Shown here: one piece after another, positions 18,236-26,863 of the stretch | Layout of the letters: every line of letters begins with the position of its first letter | Numbering within the stretch: the first letter of the stretch is position 1 | From: Alphaproteobacteria bacterium | GTDB taxonomy: Bacteria; Pseudomonadota; Alphaproteobacteria; UBA9219 | Reading direction: 5' to 3' | Assembly: GCA_031291435.1 (NCBI GenBank) | Contig: JARLJC010000370.1 | Coordinates: 1-64,000, forward strand | DNA: 64,000 bases | Notes under the pieces: model-generated | Told to the model about the DNA's origin: nothing | Database searches by the model: none | Seen by the model: the letters and a program-made list of their open reading frames with translations, nothing else | Position numbers and translations under genes: made by a program

Positions 18236-18263
18236 AAAACGAAAATCAAAAACGGAAAAGAAG

Positions 18264-18533
18264 TTACGCTTTGGCGGAAGCCTTGGCGCGCTTGGCCAGA
18301 CGCGACGTTTTGCGCGCGGCGGCTTTCCAATGCATGGTGCCGCGCTGCGCGGCGCGGGCCAGCGACGATTCCGCCTTGCGCATCGCCGTCAAAGCTTCGG
18401 TCGCGTTGCCGGACTTGGCGACTTCTTCCGCGTCCTTGACCATGGTGCGGATTTCCGAGCGGCGCGCACGGTTGATGGTGTTGCGCTTCAAAGTTTGGCG
18501 CGCGCGTTTTTCGGCGGATTTGTGGTTAGCCAT
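18264..18533 (-). CDS. rpsT: 30S ribosomal protein S20
   Basis: 89 residues, basic and helical, with the standard MANHKSAEKRARQTLKRNTINRARRSEIRT opening and an Ala/Lys-rich C-terminus. It binds 16S rRNA early in 30S assembly. It is transcribed toward dnaA but has its own intrinsic terminator, so the two genes are probably separate units. The length matches the family exactly. Confidence 0.97.
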   Translation of the reverse strand: MANHKSAEKRARQTLKRNTINRARRSEIRTMVKDAEEVAKSGNATEALTAMRKAESSLARAAQRGTMHWKAAARKTSRLAKRAKASAKA

Positions 18534-18757
18534 AGCGATCTTCCTCAGCGTGTAAATCTAAAAGCGTGAATGTCGTGTCCGCACCGCCTGTTACCGGCTT
18601 TTGGCGCGAAGGCGGACTCATACGCGAAAGCCCCGGAGCGGGTCAAGACATTAATAACGCGGGCGATACGGGTTAACCAATGCGCGGATATTTACACTTG
18701 CGGCACGGGCTGATATACCGGCCTCACATCCGGACTTATATATTATAAGGGCAGGCC

Positions 18758-19705
18758 ATGAAGATTATCGCGGGCAACAGCAACCGGCCATTGGCCGAAG
18801 CCATCGCACAAAATCTGGGCATGAGCCTGACCCAGGCCACCATCCGCCGTTTCGCCGATATGGAAGTGTTCGTCGAAATCCTCGAAAATGTCCGCGGCGA
18901 GGATGTTTTCGTGATCCAGCCGACTTCGTTCCCGGCCAACGATACGCTGATGGAACTGTTAATCATGATTGACGCGCTGCGCCGCGCCTCGGCCCGCCGC
19001 ATCACCGCCGTCATTCCTTATTATGGCTATGCGCGGCAGGATCGTAAAACCAGCTCGCGCTCGCCGATTACCGCCAAGCTGATCGCCAACATCATCACCA
19101 CCGCAGGCGCCCACCGCGTGCTGACGCTCGATCTCCATGCCGGGCAGATTCAGGGTTTCTTCGATATTCCGGTCGATAATCTGTTCGTCGGCCCGGTTTT
19201 CGTACGCCATGTGCGCGATACCCTCTCGGTGCAGGGCCGTCTGCCCGAAGGCCTCGTGATCGTGTCGCCCGACGTCGGCGGCGTGGTGCGCGCGCGGGCC
19301 ATGGCCAAGAAACTCGATGCCGGTCTCGCCATCATCGATAAACGCCGCGAAAAAGCCGGTGAATCTGAAGTCATGCATATCATCGGCGAAGTCGATGGCC
19401 GTCATTGCATCATGCTGGACGATATCGCCGACAGCGCCGGAACTTTGTGCAACGCCGCCGGAGCCCTTAAAAAGGCCGGGGCCGCCAGCGTCACCGCCTA
19501 TGTCTCGCATGGCGTACTTTCGGGCGAGGCGGTCGAACGGGTCAATAAATCGCCGCTGGAATGCCTGATCATCACGGATTCCATCGAGGCCACCCCCGAC
19601 GTCCTGAAATCCCCCAAAATCAAGCAGATAAGCATCGCGCCCCTGATGGCCGAAGCGATTATCCGCATTTCGCAGGAACGGTCGGTCTCGAGCCTGTTTG
19701 GTTAA
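18758..19705 (+). CDS. prs: Ribose-phosphate pyrophosphokinase
   Basis: Makes PRPP from ribose 5-phosphate and ATP for nucleotide, His and Trp synthesis. 315 residues, standard. Visible motifs are [14 protein letters not shown] at the N-terminus, the [10 protein letters not shown] flexible loop, [35 protein letters not shown] and the PRPP-binding loop [22 protein letters not shown]. An AGGGCAGG stretch precedes the ATG. It heads the common prs-rplY-pth gene order. Confidence 0.98.
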   Translation: MKIIAGNSNRPLAEAIAQNLGMSLTQATIRRFADMEVFVEILENVRGEDVFVIQPTSFPANDTLMELLIMIDALRRASARRITAVIPYYGYARQDRKTSSRSPITAKLIANIITTAGAHRVLTLDLHAGQIQGFFDIPVDNLFVGPVFVRHVRDTLSVQGRLPEGLVIVSPDVGGVVRARAMAKKLDAGLAIIDKRREKAGESEVMHIIGEVDGRHCIMLDDIADSAGTLCNAAGALKKAGAASVTAYVSHGVLSGEAVERVNKSPLECLIITDSIEATPDVLKSPKIKQISIAPLMAEAIIRISQERSVSSLFG

Positions 19706-19759
19706 AACCAGAAAAGACTCGCATTCCCGGCGTAAATCCTGCTATCACCCCGCTTGCAT

Positions 19760-19788
19760 GAACCGGCACCCCTGGAGGCCGGTTCTTT
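19760..19788 (+). terminator. Probable intrinsic terminator after prs
   Basis: GAACCGGC (19760-19767) pairs with GCCGGTTC (19778-19785) around a 10-base loop, followed by a short TTT. The T-run is brief, so partial readthrough into rplY is likely. Confidence 0.55.
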
Positions 19789-19910
19789 AACAAAACGCCG
19801 ATACCGGTCGCGTTGTCAGGGGGCAGCCGTCGAGCCCAAAATCCTTCACAGGATATTTGCGCCCCTCAGCTCTCCTCCGCCGCGTTGCCCAAGGCCAGAT
19901 GGAGAGACAG

Positions 19911-20699
19911 ATGACCAAGCAAGCCACTTCCGCCCAGATTACCCCTTTGGCAGCCCTGCTGCGCACCAAGCAAACCAAGGGCGCCGCCCGCGCCACCCGC
20001 CGCCAGGGACAGGTTCCCGCCGTGATTTACGGCGACAAGCAGGCCCCTTTGATGATCTCGATCGAGGACAAGATCCTCGTCCGTCATCTCAACACCGCGG
20101 GCTTCATGACCCATCTGTTCGATCTCGAAATCGACGGTAAAAAACACCGCGTTCTGCCGCGCGATGTGCAATATGACCCCGTCAGCGACCGCGCGCTGCA
20201 TGTCGATTTCCTGCGCGTTTCGGCCAATACCCGCGTTCGCGTCAACGTGCCCGTGTCGTTCCTGTTCCCGGAAAAATCGCCGGGCATCAAGCGCGGCGGC
20301 ACGCTCAACGTCGTGCATCACGAAATCGAAGTCACCTGCGCGCCCGACAAGATTCCGGCCCGTTTCGAAGTCAGCCTCGAAGGCTTGCAAATCAACGACG
20401 CCGTGCATCTTAGCAAGCTGATCCTGCCGGAAGGCGTCAAGCTGACCACGCATGAGAAAGACTTCACGATCGCCACCATTGCGGTGCCGTCGGCCATTCG
20501 TTCCGAAAACGAAGCGGCTGCCGCTGCCGCCGCGGCTCCTGCCGCCGATGCCGCCGCCGCCGCTGCCGCTCCTGTCGCGGGCGCTGCTCCGGCCGCTGGT
20601 GCTGCCGCTGCGGCTCCTGCCGCTGGTGGTGGCAAGGCTCCTGCAGCCGGTGCGGCCCCCGCAGCTGGTGCTGCCAAGGCTCCGGCCGCCAAGAAGTAA
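19911..20699 (+). CDS. rplY: 50S ribosomal protein L25 (Ctc form) with an Ala-rich tail
   Basis: 262 residues. The L25/TL5 domain is at about 1-95 (RATRRQGQVPAVIYGDKQ, HRVLPRDVQYDPVSDRALHVDFLRV) and the Ctc-type C-terminal beta domain at about 96-195 (VNVPVSFLFPEKSPGIKRGGTLNVVHHEIEVTC). It binds 5S rRNA. A further 65 or so residues are almost only Ala, Pro and Gly with a few Lys. Such tails are common in alphaproteobacterial L25, though this one is long. The frame opens earlier, but the ATG at 19911 has GGAG about eight bases upstream and begins the conserved region. Confidence 0.95.
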   Translation: MTKQATSAQITPLAALLRTKQTKGAARATRRQGQVPAVIYGDKQAPLMISIEDKILVRHLNTAGFMTHLFDLEIDGKKHRVLPRDVQYDPVSDRALHVDFLRVSANTRVRVNVPVSFLFPEKSPGIKRGGTLNVVHHEIEVTCAPDKIPARFEVSLEGLQINDAVHLSKLILPEGVKLTTHEKDFTIATIAVPSAIRSENEAAAAAAAAPAADAAAAAAAPVAGAAPAAGAAAAAPAAGGGKAPAAGAAPAAGAAKAPAAKK

Positions 20700-20762
20700 T
20701 AACGATAAGGATACGCATTTGGGGGCTGGGCATTTCTGTCCGGCCCCTTTATCTTTGCGGTT

Positions 20763-21350
20763 ATGTCTTCTTTTACTCACCTTATTATCGGCCTCGGCAA
20801 TCCCGGCGAAGAATACGCAAGAACCCGGCACAATATCGGTTTCATGGCCGTGGACGAGATTGCGGTGCGCTCCGGCGCGACGCCGTGGAAGAAAAAATTC
20901 CGCGGACTTGTCAGCTCCAGCAAGAATTTTCTGCTCCTCAAACCGCTTACCTACATGAATCTGTCGGGCGAGTCGGCGATTGAGGCCCTGCAATTCTATG
21001 AACTGAAACCCGAACAAAGCATTGTCTTTCACGACGATCTCGATCTGCTGCCGGGACAGGTGAAAATCAAGCAAGGTGGCGGCGCGGGCGGGCATAACGG
21101 CCTCAAATCGCTCGACACGCATATAGGGCCCAATTACTGGCGCGTGCGACTCGGCATCGGCAGGCCGATGACCGAACAGGGCGAGCCGGTGAAAGGCGAC
21201 GCCGTCACCAATTATGTTCTCAACCCCTTCGCCAAATCCGACAAAGCGTGGCTGGAACCGCTGATCGATAAACTGGCCGGGGAATGCGATTTGTTGCTGG
21301 CGGGCAATCATAAAGATTATCTCGCCGCGCTGCCGAAAGCCGCGTCGTGA
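20763..21350 (+). CDS. pth: Peptidyl-tRNA hydrolase
   Basis: Releases peptides from prematurely dissociated peptidyl-tRNA. 195 residues, standard. Key motifs are IIGLGNPGEEYARTRHNIGFMAVDEI with the catalytic His, LLKPLTYMNLSGES, the FHDDLDLLPGQVKIKQGGGAGGHNGLKSL block and WRVRLGIGRP. It follows rplY after 63 bases. Its TGA overlaps the GTG start of the next gene by 4 bases. Confidence 0.97.
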   Translation: MSSFTHLIIGLGNPGEEYARTRHNIGFMAVDEIAVRSGATPWKKKFRGLVSSSKNFLLLKPLTYMNLSGESAIEALQFYELKPEQSIVFHDDLDLLPGQVKIKQGGGAGGHNGLKSLDTHIGPNYWRVRLGIGRPMTEQGEPVKGDAVTNYVLNPFAKSDKAWLEPLIDKLAGECDLLLAGNHKDYLAALPKAAS

Positions 21351-21934
21351 TTTCCTACAGCGTTCTGATCGGCGCGGCGATCAATATCGCGGGCAGTTTC
21401 GATTATATCCGCAACACCGTGGCCGGACGCACCAAACCCAACCGCGTGACTTTTTTCCTGTGGGCCACCGCCAGCATGATTGCCGCCGCCGCGGCTTTCA
21501 GCGAAGGGCATCGCTGGGAGGTGGTGCCGGTTTTTATTTCGGGGCTGATGCCGCTGCTGATTTTCTGCGCCTCGTTCCTGAACCGCAACGGGCATTGGCA
21601 GTTGCAGCGTTTCGATTATCTGTGCGGGGCGTTTTCCATTCTCGCGCTGATCCTGTGGCGGATAACACATGACGCCGATATCGCGATTGTGTTTGCGATC
21701 CTCGCCGATGCGCTGGCCATGATACCGACCGCGCGCAAGGCATGGACGCACCCCGAAACCGAGACGTTATCGGCCTATCTGTGCGCCGCGATCAGCCAGT
21801 TCACGGCTTTTATCGCAGCGCCCGAGCCCAGCTTTGCCGCCTATGCGTTTCCGGTCTATCTGATTTTCTGCTGCGGCGGGATTGGCGGTATTCTTCTTTA
21901 TCGCCGCAGCAAAACCACGGTCTCTTCTTTATAA
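21347..21934 (+). CDS. Multi-pass membrane protein of unknown function
   Basis: 195 residues with about six hydrophobic segments and little outside the membrane. Two similar blocks, GSFDYIRNTVAGRTKPNRVTFFLWATASMIA and DALAMIPTARKAWTHPETETLSAYLCAAISQ, each have a Pro-containing membrane helix followed by a short polar loop and a Trp- or Tyr-bearing helix, reminiscent of PQ-loop/SemiSWEET repeats. No specific function is recognised. The GTG start lies within the pth stop (GTGA), so it is translated with pth. The pth link is positional and does not imply a related role. Confidence 0.6.
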   Translation: MISYSVLIGAAINIAGSFDYIRNTVAGRTKPNRVTFFLWATASMIAAAAAFSEGHRWEVVPVFISGLMPLLIFCASFLNRNGHWQLQRFDYLCGAFSILALILWRITHDADIAIVFAILADALAMIPTARKAWTHPETETLSAYLCAAISQFTAFIAAPEPSFAAYAFPVYLIFCCGGIGGILLYRRSKTTVSSL

Positions 21935-21953
21935 AGATAATATCAAACAAAGT

Positions 21954-22051
21954 CGTCATCCCGGCGCAAGCCGGGATCCAGTCCCGAAGCGTTCACAGGC
22001 CGGCGCTTTTGGTACTTGTAGTACTGGATCCCGGCTTGCGCCGGGATGACG
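21954..22051. repeat. GTCATCCCG-type palindrome, perfect 29-bp inverted repeat
   Basis: The arm 21954-21982 (CGTCATCCCGGCGCAAGCCG and on through GGATCCAGT) is exactly complementary to 22023-22051, around a 40-base centre. Each arm also folds alone (CCCGGCGCAAGCCGGG). It lies between convergent genes, a membrane protein on the plus strand and uppS on the minus, where it could act as a bidirectional transcript end. Confidence 0.85.
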
Positions 22052-22070
22052 ATAATGGGGGGGCAGCACG

Positions 22071-22802
22071 TCAGGCCTTGCTGGCCGTCGCGCCATAACG
22101 CCGGTCGCGCTTGCGATATTCCTCGATAGCTTCGGCGAGATGCGCCGCGCCGAAATCGGGCCACAGCACATCCATGAAAACGAATTCGGCATAGGCCGAT
22201 TGCCACAGCAGGAAATTCGAAATGCGTTTTTCGCCCGAAGTGCGTACCACAAGATCGGGATCGGGCATACCGCCGGTGAACAAAAAGGATTGCAGCACAT
22301 GGTCGTCAATCGCGTCGGCCTGCAACTGGCCGCGTTCGACGGCCTTGGCGAGGCCGCGCGCCGCCAGAGTGATTTCCTGCCGCCCGCCGTAATTGAGCGC
22401 CAGAGTCAAAACCAGCCCGCGATTATCCTGCGTCAAATCCTCGGCATGGTCGATCATCTCGACGATATCGGTGGGGAGCTTTTTGCGTTCGCCGATGATG
22501 CGCACGCGCACCTGCGCCTTGTGGAGAGCGGCCAACTCGCTGCGCAGATAAAAGCGCAGCAGGCCCATCAATTCGCCGATTTCCTCGGCAGGACGCCGCC
22601 AGTTTTCGGAGGAGAAACTATACAAGGTCAGATGCCCGACATTGAGTTCCGGCGCCGCCGTGATCGTACGCCGCACCGCCTCGATGCCCGCGCGGTGGCC
22701 CATCGGACGCGGCAATCCGCGCGCCTTGGCCCAGCGCCCATTGCCATCCATGATGATGGCGACGTGCAGCGGCTTGGAACTGTTGATCTCGGGCTCGTTC
22801 AT
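22071..22802 (-). CDS. uppS: Isoprenyl transferase (undecaprenyl diphosphate synthase)
   Basis: cis-prenyltransferase that makes the C55 lipid carrier for peptidoglycan. 243 residues. Motifs are VAIIMDGNGRWAKARGLPRPMGHRAG with the catalytic Asp, the ALNYGGRQEI block, and the C-terminal LVVRTSGEKRISNFLLWQSAYAEFVF and WPDF. Its ATG overlaps the frr stop by one base (TAATG), so it is translated with pyrH-frr. The usual partner cdsA does not follow; a palindromic repeat and a convergent gene do. Confidence 0.97.
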   Translation of the reverse strand: MNEPEINSSKPLHVAIIMDGNGRWAKARGLPRPMGHRAGIEAVRRTITAAPELNVGHLTLYSFSSENWRRPAEEIGELMGLLRFYLRSELAALHKAQVRVRIIGERKKLPTDIVEMIDHAEDLTQDNRGLVLTLALNYGGRQEITLAARGLAKAVERGQLQADAIDDHVLQSFLFTGGMPDPDLVVRTSGEKRISNFLLWQSAYAEFVFMDVLWPDFGAAHLAEAIEEYRKRDRRYGATASKA

Positions 22803-23338
22803 TATATCTGCGTGATCTCTTTTTCCTTGGCGGTAAAACTGTCGTCGATCTTTTTGATATATTCGTCGGTCAGTTTCTGCACCTTTTCGGTCTGGGCCTT
22901 GTTTTCGTCTTCGGGCAGTTTTTCTTTCTTGATCGCGTCCATCGCGTCGCGCCGCACGTTGCGCACCGCCACGCGGGCCTGTTCCGTATATTTACCTGCG
23001 ATTTTGACTAATTCTTGGCGGCGTTCGCTCGACAGTTCCGGCAGAGGCACGCGGATGATCTGGCCGTCGGGCTGCGGGTTCAGGCCCAAACCAGCGTCGC
23101 GAATGGCTTTTTCGGCGTTCTTGACGAGGCCCTTGTCCCACACCTGCACGGTGATGAGGCGCGGTTCGGGCACGCCGACGGTGCCGACCTGATTGAGCGG
23201 CATCATGCTGCCATAAGCATCGACCTGCACGCCGTCGAGGAGATTGACCGAGGCGCGTCCGGTGCGCAAACCGCCGAATTCCTTGCGCAGCGCATCGACG
23301 GCGCCTTCCATTTTATGCTTGGTCTGATCGAGATTCAT
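22802..23338 (-). CDS. frr: Ribosome recycling factor
   Basis: 178 residues of the two-domain RRF fold, close to the usual 185. Conserved blocks are [79 protein letters not shown] and [17 protein letters not shown]. With EF-G it splits post-termination ribosomes. It lies 11 bases after pyrH and joins uppS through a TAATG overlap. Confidence 0.97.
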   Translation of the reverse strand: MNLDQTKHKMEGAVDALRKEFGGLRTGRASVNLLDGVQVDAYGSMMPLNQVGTVGVPEPRLITVQVWDKGLVKNAEKAIRDAGLGLNPQPDGQIIRVPLPELSSERRQELVKIAGKYTEQARVAVRNVRRDAMDAIKKEKLPEDENKAQTEKVQKLTDEYIKKIDDSFTAKEKEITQI

Positions 23339-23349
23339 TTTGTTGTTCC

Positions 23350-24078
23350 TTATTCAACGATAGTAAAGCGGCCCTTGCCCTGCATGACCTGCGCGAACAT
23401 GCCTTCGGTATAGATTGAAAACACCAAAATCGGAATCTTGCTCTGGCGCGCCAAAGAAATCGCCGACGTATCCATCACCTGCAAATCCTGCGACAGGACA
23501 TCGAGGTAGCTGAGACGGTCATAACGCTTGGCGTTCTTGTCCTTGGCCGGGTCGGCGCTGTAGACGCCATCGACCTTGGTGGCTTTCAGCAAAGCGTCGC
23601 ATTGCATTTCCGAAGCGCGCAGAGCGGCGGCGCTGTCGGTCGTGAAGAACGGATTGCCTGTGCCGGCGGCGAAAATCACGACGCGGCCTTTTTCCATATG
23701 GCGCATGGCGCGGCGGCGGATATAGGGTTCGCACACCGACGACATCGGAATGGCCGACAGTACGCGCACCGGCACCCCGGCTTTTTCCAGCGCGTTCTGC
23801 ATCGCGAGCGCGTTGATGACGGTCGCCAGCATTCCCATATAATCGGCCGTGGCGCGATCCATCCCCTGCGCCGCGCCGGAAACGCCGCGGAAAATATTGC
23901 CGCCGCCGATCACCAGCGAGACCTGCACGCCCATTTCGATGACCGATTTGATTTCATGCGCGACGCGGGTGAGGATTTCGGGGTCGAGCCCGTAATCGCG
24001 GCCGCCCATCAGGGCCTCGCCCGACAGTTTAAGCAAAACGCGCTTGTAGCGCGTAGGGGTCGAAAGGGGAGTGGGCAT
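23350..24078 (-). CDS. pyrH: UMP kinase
   Basis: Hexameric amino-acid-kinase-fold enzyme that phosphorylates UMP. 242 residues from the ATG at 24078. Motifs are [69 protein letters not shown] and the [20 protein letters not shown] loop. An upstream ATG at 24108 would add ten residues, but 24078 has GGAG upstream and gives the standard length. It heads pyrH-frr-uppS. In most relatives rpsB-tsf precede it directly; here an opposite-strand gene intervenes. Confidence 0.97.
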   Translation of the reverse strand: MPTPLSTPTRYKRVLLKLSGEALMGGRDYGLDPEILTRVAHEIKSVIEMGVQVSLVIGGGNIFRGVSGAAQGMDRATADYMGMLATVINALAMQNALEKAGVPVRVLSAIPMSSVCEPYIRRRAMRHMEKGRVVIFAAGTGNPFFTTDSAAALRASEMQCDALLKATKVDGVYSADPAKDKNAKRYDRLSYLDVLSQDLQVMDTSAISLARQSKIPILVFSIYTEGMFAQVMQGKGRFTIVE

Positions 24079-24295
24079 GTCTTTCTGCTCCGCGAGATTG
24101 GACGGCATGATATCTACCTAAAATGGGGCGCGGGCAAGTGTGGCCCGAAATCAACACGCCCATGGTTAACAGGTTTATAAACGGATTTCCTTATCGAGAC
24201 ATTATACCGGCCCGGCGTTTAATTAACAGCAGGAAAAGCTGCATCGGAAAAGCGCCAAACACCCCGTAAACGGGGGAATAAACCGGGACTTTGAA

Positions 24296-24766
24296 ATGAA
24301 TTTTTTAGTCATTGATGATGATGTCCTAGTCCGTTTGGACTATGAATCTCAAGCTGAAGACTTACCGCAACATCGCTTCGAGTTTGCCGGAAGTTCACGC
24401 GAAGCGCGCGGCGTTTTGAACAAAATGGCGCTTGATGGCGTTTTTTCCGATTTCGATTTTCCCGGCGAGCGTGACTCGAACTCGGGCGGTGTCGAGTTTT
24501 ATAAAGAGGCCCGGCGACGTTCCCCAACGCTGCTTTTCTTCTTTATCTCCGGGCATGACGCAACGCATGTCCTGTCTGTGCTGGCCAAAAACGGCATCAC
24601 AGATGTTCCTGCTGAAAACATATTTTCCAAACCGATGCCTATGGCCATCGCCACCCTCGTTCATGAGGCGGAACAAGGCTACGCCCCCAGGGAAAGAGGA
24701 ACGCAGACGGTTATCAAAACTGCGACGGGTCCGGGATTTCTCGGCAATCTTAAATTTCAGATCTAA
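24296..24766 (+). CDS. Stand-alone receiver-domain protein between tsf and pyrH
   Basis: 156 residues with a CheY-like fold: acidic pocket VIDDDV at residues 5-10, probable phospho-acceptor D52 in GVFSDFDFPGE (Asp plus four is Pro, as usual), the conserved Ser in FFFISGHD and the Lys in FSKPMP. No output domain follows, only about 30 residues of tail. The first half of the domain is irregular for a receiver. No histidine kinase is nearby, so the partner is unknown. It is on the plus strand, opposite to tsf and pyrH, and splits the conserved rpsB-tsf-pyrH-frr block. Confidence 0.7.
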   Translation: MNFLVIDDDVLVRLDYESQAEDLPQHRFEFAGSSREARGVLNKMALDGVFSDFDFPGERDSNSGGVEFYKEARRRSPTLLFFFISGHDATHVLSVLAKNGITDVPAENIFSKPMPMAIATLVHEAEQGYAPRERGTQTVIKTATGPGFLGNLKFQI

Positions 24767-24801
24767 AAACAAAAACGCCCCGGATGTTTCCATCCGGGGC
24801 G
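24765..24801 (-). terminator. Intrinsic terminator of rpsB-tsf (also downstream of the receiver gene)
   Basis: A perfect 11-base-pair stem, CGCCCCGGATG (24776-24786) with CATCCGGGGCG (24791-24801), around TTTC. On the minus strand it is followed by TTTTTGTTTTT, ideal for ending the tsf transcript 22 bases after its stop. On the plus strand only CTTGTTT follows, so it may end the receiver transcript less well. Confidence 0.85.
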
Positions 24802-24822
24802 CTTGTTTAGAAAAACGAAGTC

Positions 24823-25743
24823 TTACGACGCCATCTTGGCGACTTCGGCGGCGAAATCGTCAACCGCTTTCTCGATGCCTTCGCCGACCTGATAGCGCAC
24901 GAACCCGGCCAGTTTGACAGGCGATCCCATCGCCTTGCCGGCTTTCTCGACCACCTGCGAAATCTTGCTTTCGCCGTCGATGACATAAACCTGCTCCAGC
25001 AAAACCACTTCTTCGTAGTATTTGCGGATACGGCCTTCGACCATCTTCTCGATCACATTGTCGGGCTTGCCCGAAGCGCGCGCCTGATCCGTCAGCACGC
25101 TGCGTTCGCGTTCCAGAGCCTTGGCATCGACATCCGACACCGAAAGGAATTCCGGACGCGCCGCGGCGATATGCATCGCCAGCTGCTTGCCCAGTTCCTG
25201 CAGCTTCGCCTTGTCGCCCGAGGATTCGAGCGCGACCAGCACGCCGATCTTGCCGAGATTCGGCGCCTGCGCATTATGCACATAAGTCGAAACGATACCT
25301 TCCGGCACCGATAACTGCGCCACGCGGCGCAGCGACAGATTTTCGCCGATGGTGGCGATGTGATGCGTCAGTTTGTCTTCGACCGTGGCGCCGTCGATAT
25401 GCTTTTCCTTGCGCAAGCCGTCGATATCGGCGCCGCTATCGAGCGCGATCTTGGCGACTTCGAGCGCGAAAGTCTGGAACGCTTCGTTGCGCGCCACGAA
25501 ATCGGTTTCGGCGTTGACTTCGACGATGGCGGCTTTGGTGCCGGATGAGGCGACCGAGATCAAACCGTCGGCGGCCACGCGGCCGGCCTTCTTGGCGGCG
25601 GCGGAAAGGCCCTTCTTGCGCAGCCAGTCAACGGCGGCATCCATATCGCCATTGGCTTCGACCAGCGCCTTCTTGCAATCCATCATGCCCGCGCCGGTTT
25701 TTTCGCGCAGATCCTTGACCATCGTGGCGGTTATTTCAGTCAT
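24823..25743 (-). CDS. tsf: Translation elongation factor Ts
   Basis: Nucleotide exchange factor for EF-Tu. 306 residues: UBA-like N-terminus ([38 protein letters not shown]), core with [18 protein letters not shown], and the dimerisation and C-terminal modules. The ATG at 25743 has GGAG just upstream and starts the usual MTEIT; a TTG four codons earlier is not needed. It follows rpsB with about 106 bases that hold a purine/pyrimidine hairpin repeat. Confidence 0.97.
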   Translation of the reverse strand: MTEITATMVKDLREKTGAGMMDCKKALVEANGDMDAAVDWLRKKGLSAAAKKAGRVAADGLISVASSGTKAAIVEVNAETDFVARNEAFQTFALEVAKIALDSGADIDGLRKEKHIDGATVEDKLTHHIATIGENLSLRRVAQLSVPEGIVSTYVHNAQAPNLGKIGVLVALESSGDKAKLQELGKQLAMHIAAARPEFLSVSDVDAKALERERSVLTDQARASGKPDNVIEKMVEGRIRKYYEEVVLLEQVYVIDGESKISQVVEKAGKAMGSPVKLAGFVRYQVGEGIEKAVDDFAAEVAKMAS

Positions 25744-25759
25744 TGTGTTCTCCAAAAAT

Positions 25760-25851
25760 GGGGGAAAGACGGAGACAAGAAAGAAGAGGGAGAGGAAGGA
25801 GAGGATTTTCTCTCTCTATTCCTCTATTTCCCTCACTTCTCCCTCGCTCTT
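25760..25851. repeat. Purine-arm/pyrimidine-arm hairpin repeat, copy 1 (rpsB-tsf gap)
   Basis: Bases 25760-25804 are almost only A and G (for example AAGAAAGAAGAGGGAGAGGA). Bases 25805-25851 are almost only C and T (for example TTTTCTCTCTCTATTCCTCT). Together they form an imperfect long hairpin. The same architecture recurs at 49.4, 50.5 and 58.3 kb. Here it fills the gap between rpsB and tsf and would be transcribed. Confidence 0.7.
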
Positions 25852-26629
25852 ATCCGTTGACGGCGGCCTTGGGTTCTTCGACGCTGGTTTCGCTGGAAGG
25901 AACCACGGCGGAAGCGCCGACATCCTTGCCGCTCGAAGTCAGTTCGGCTTCGATGCCGTCGAGGACTGCCTGCGAAGCGAGTTCGCAGTACAGATCGACC
26001 GCGCGCGAAGCGTCGTCGTTACCGGGGATCGGGAAGGTGATGCCGATCGGATCGGAATTGCTGTCCACGATCGCGACCACGGGAATACCGAGCTTCTGCG
26101 CTTCGGCAATCGCGATATCTTCCTTGATCGTGTCGATAACGAAGATGATATCCGGCAAACCACCCATATCCTTGATGCCGCCGAGAGCCTTTTCCAGTTT
26201 GTCGCGATCGCGCGACATCTGCAGTTGTTCCTTTTTGGTCAGCTTCTTGGCCTGATTGTCCAGCTTGTCGTCGAGTTCGCGCAAACGCTTGATCGATTGC
26301 GAGATGGTCTTCCAGTTGGTGAGCATGCCGCCCAGCCAGCGATGGTTGACATAATACTGGCCGCAACGCGCGGCGGCTTCGGCGACGCGTTCCTGCGCCT
26401 GACGCTTGGTGCCGACGAACAGCACGCGACCGCCCGAGGCAGCCGTGTCGCGCAACGCCTGAAGCGCGCGCTGCATCATGGGGACGGTCTGTTCGAGATC
26501 GATGATGTGCACATTATTGCGCACGCCGAACAGGAAGCTTTGCATCTTGGGGTTCCAGCGGCGTGTGTTGTGGCCGAAATGAACGCCGGCTTCAAACAAT
26601 TGCCGCAGGGATACGACGGGCATCGTCAT
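25850..26629 (-). CDS. rpsB: 30S ribosomal protein S2
   Basis: 259 residues with the full S2 core: [41 protein letters not shown], a ribosome-contacting helical hairpin, [55 protein letters not shown] and [19 protein letters not shown] short acidic tail of about 25 residues follows. First gene of rpsB-tsf; an unusually structured leader lies upstream (26657-26728). Confidence 0.97.
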   Translation of the reverse strand: MTMPVVSLRQLFEAGVHFGHNTRRWNPKMQSFLFGVRNNVHIIDLEQTVPMMQRALQALRDTAASGGRVLFVGTKRQAQERVAEAAARCGQYYVNHRWLGGMLTNWKTISQSIKRLRELDDKLDNQAKKLTKKEQLQMSRDRDKLEKALGGIKDMGGLPDIIFVIDTIKEDIAIAEAQKLGIPVVAIVDSNSDPIGITFPIPGNDDASRAVDLYCELASQAVLDGIEAELTSSGKDVGASAVVPSSETSVEEPKAAVNG

Positions 26630-26656
26630 GTTAGTGCCTTTCTCCGGTTGATCCGC

Positions 26657-26728
26657 CGCATGCTGTGTAAAGCTTTCGCTTCACCGGACGGCCTGTCGCA
26701 GGATTTACTGCGGAAGCCAAAGCATGCG
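26657..26728 (-). promoter_or_regulatory. Structured rpsB 5' leader (candidate autoregulatory RNA)
   Basis: On the minus strand CGCATGCT and AGCATGCG close a loop (complements of 26721-26728 and 26657-26664). It contains two smaller hairpins, CGCAG/CTGCG with a 6-base loop and AAGC-GAAA-GCTT with a GNRA tetraloop. rpsB leaders that bind S2 are known in other proteobacteria. The assignment here is inference from position and fold. Confidence 0.4.
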
Positions 26729-26863
26729 TGAGTTTTAAATACGCCCGGGGATCATCCCCGAAGCGGAAGGTTTTGTAGCCGTTTATACGCCTGAAAAGCA
26801 AGGGTTTTGTTAAGGAGCCGACGCCGCCAATATCACTAAATATTAAATGATATCAATCAGATA

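Larger units (their letters stand above)
17741..18263. other. 523-base intergenic region between rpsT and dnaA: dnaA control region, possible origin
   Basis: The longest gene-free stretch of the window. It holds a perfect palindrome (17813-17833), one DnaA-box-like nonamer TTGTCCACA (18042-18050, one change from TTATCCACA), a strongly A/T-rich tract (about 18069-18210) that would melt easily, a GANTC site (GACTC, about 18129) of the kind methylated by CcrM, and the rpsT terminator at its right side. This fits a dnaA promoter region. Only one box was found, so an origin of replication here is possible but poorly supported. No credible coding frame is seen. Confidence 0.5.

Noticed and set aside
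19705..19910. Small gene between prs and rplY
   Set aside because: The frames found there are shadows or upstream extensions of rplY. The gap holds a terminator hairpin and the rplY leader only.
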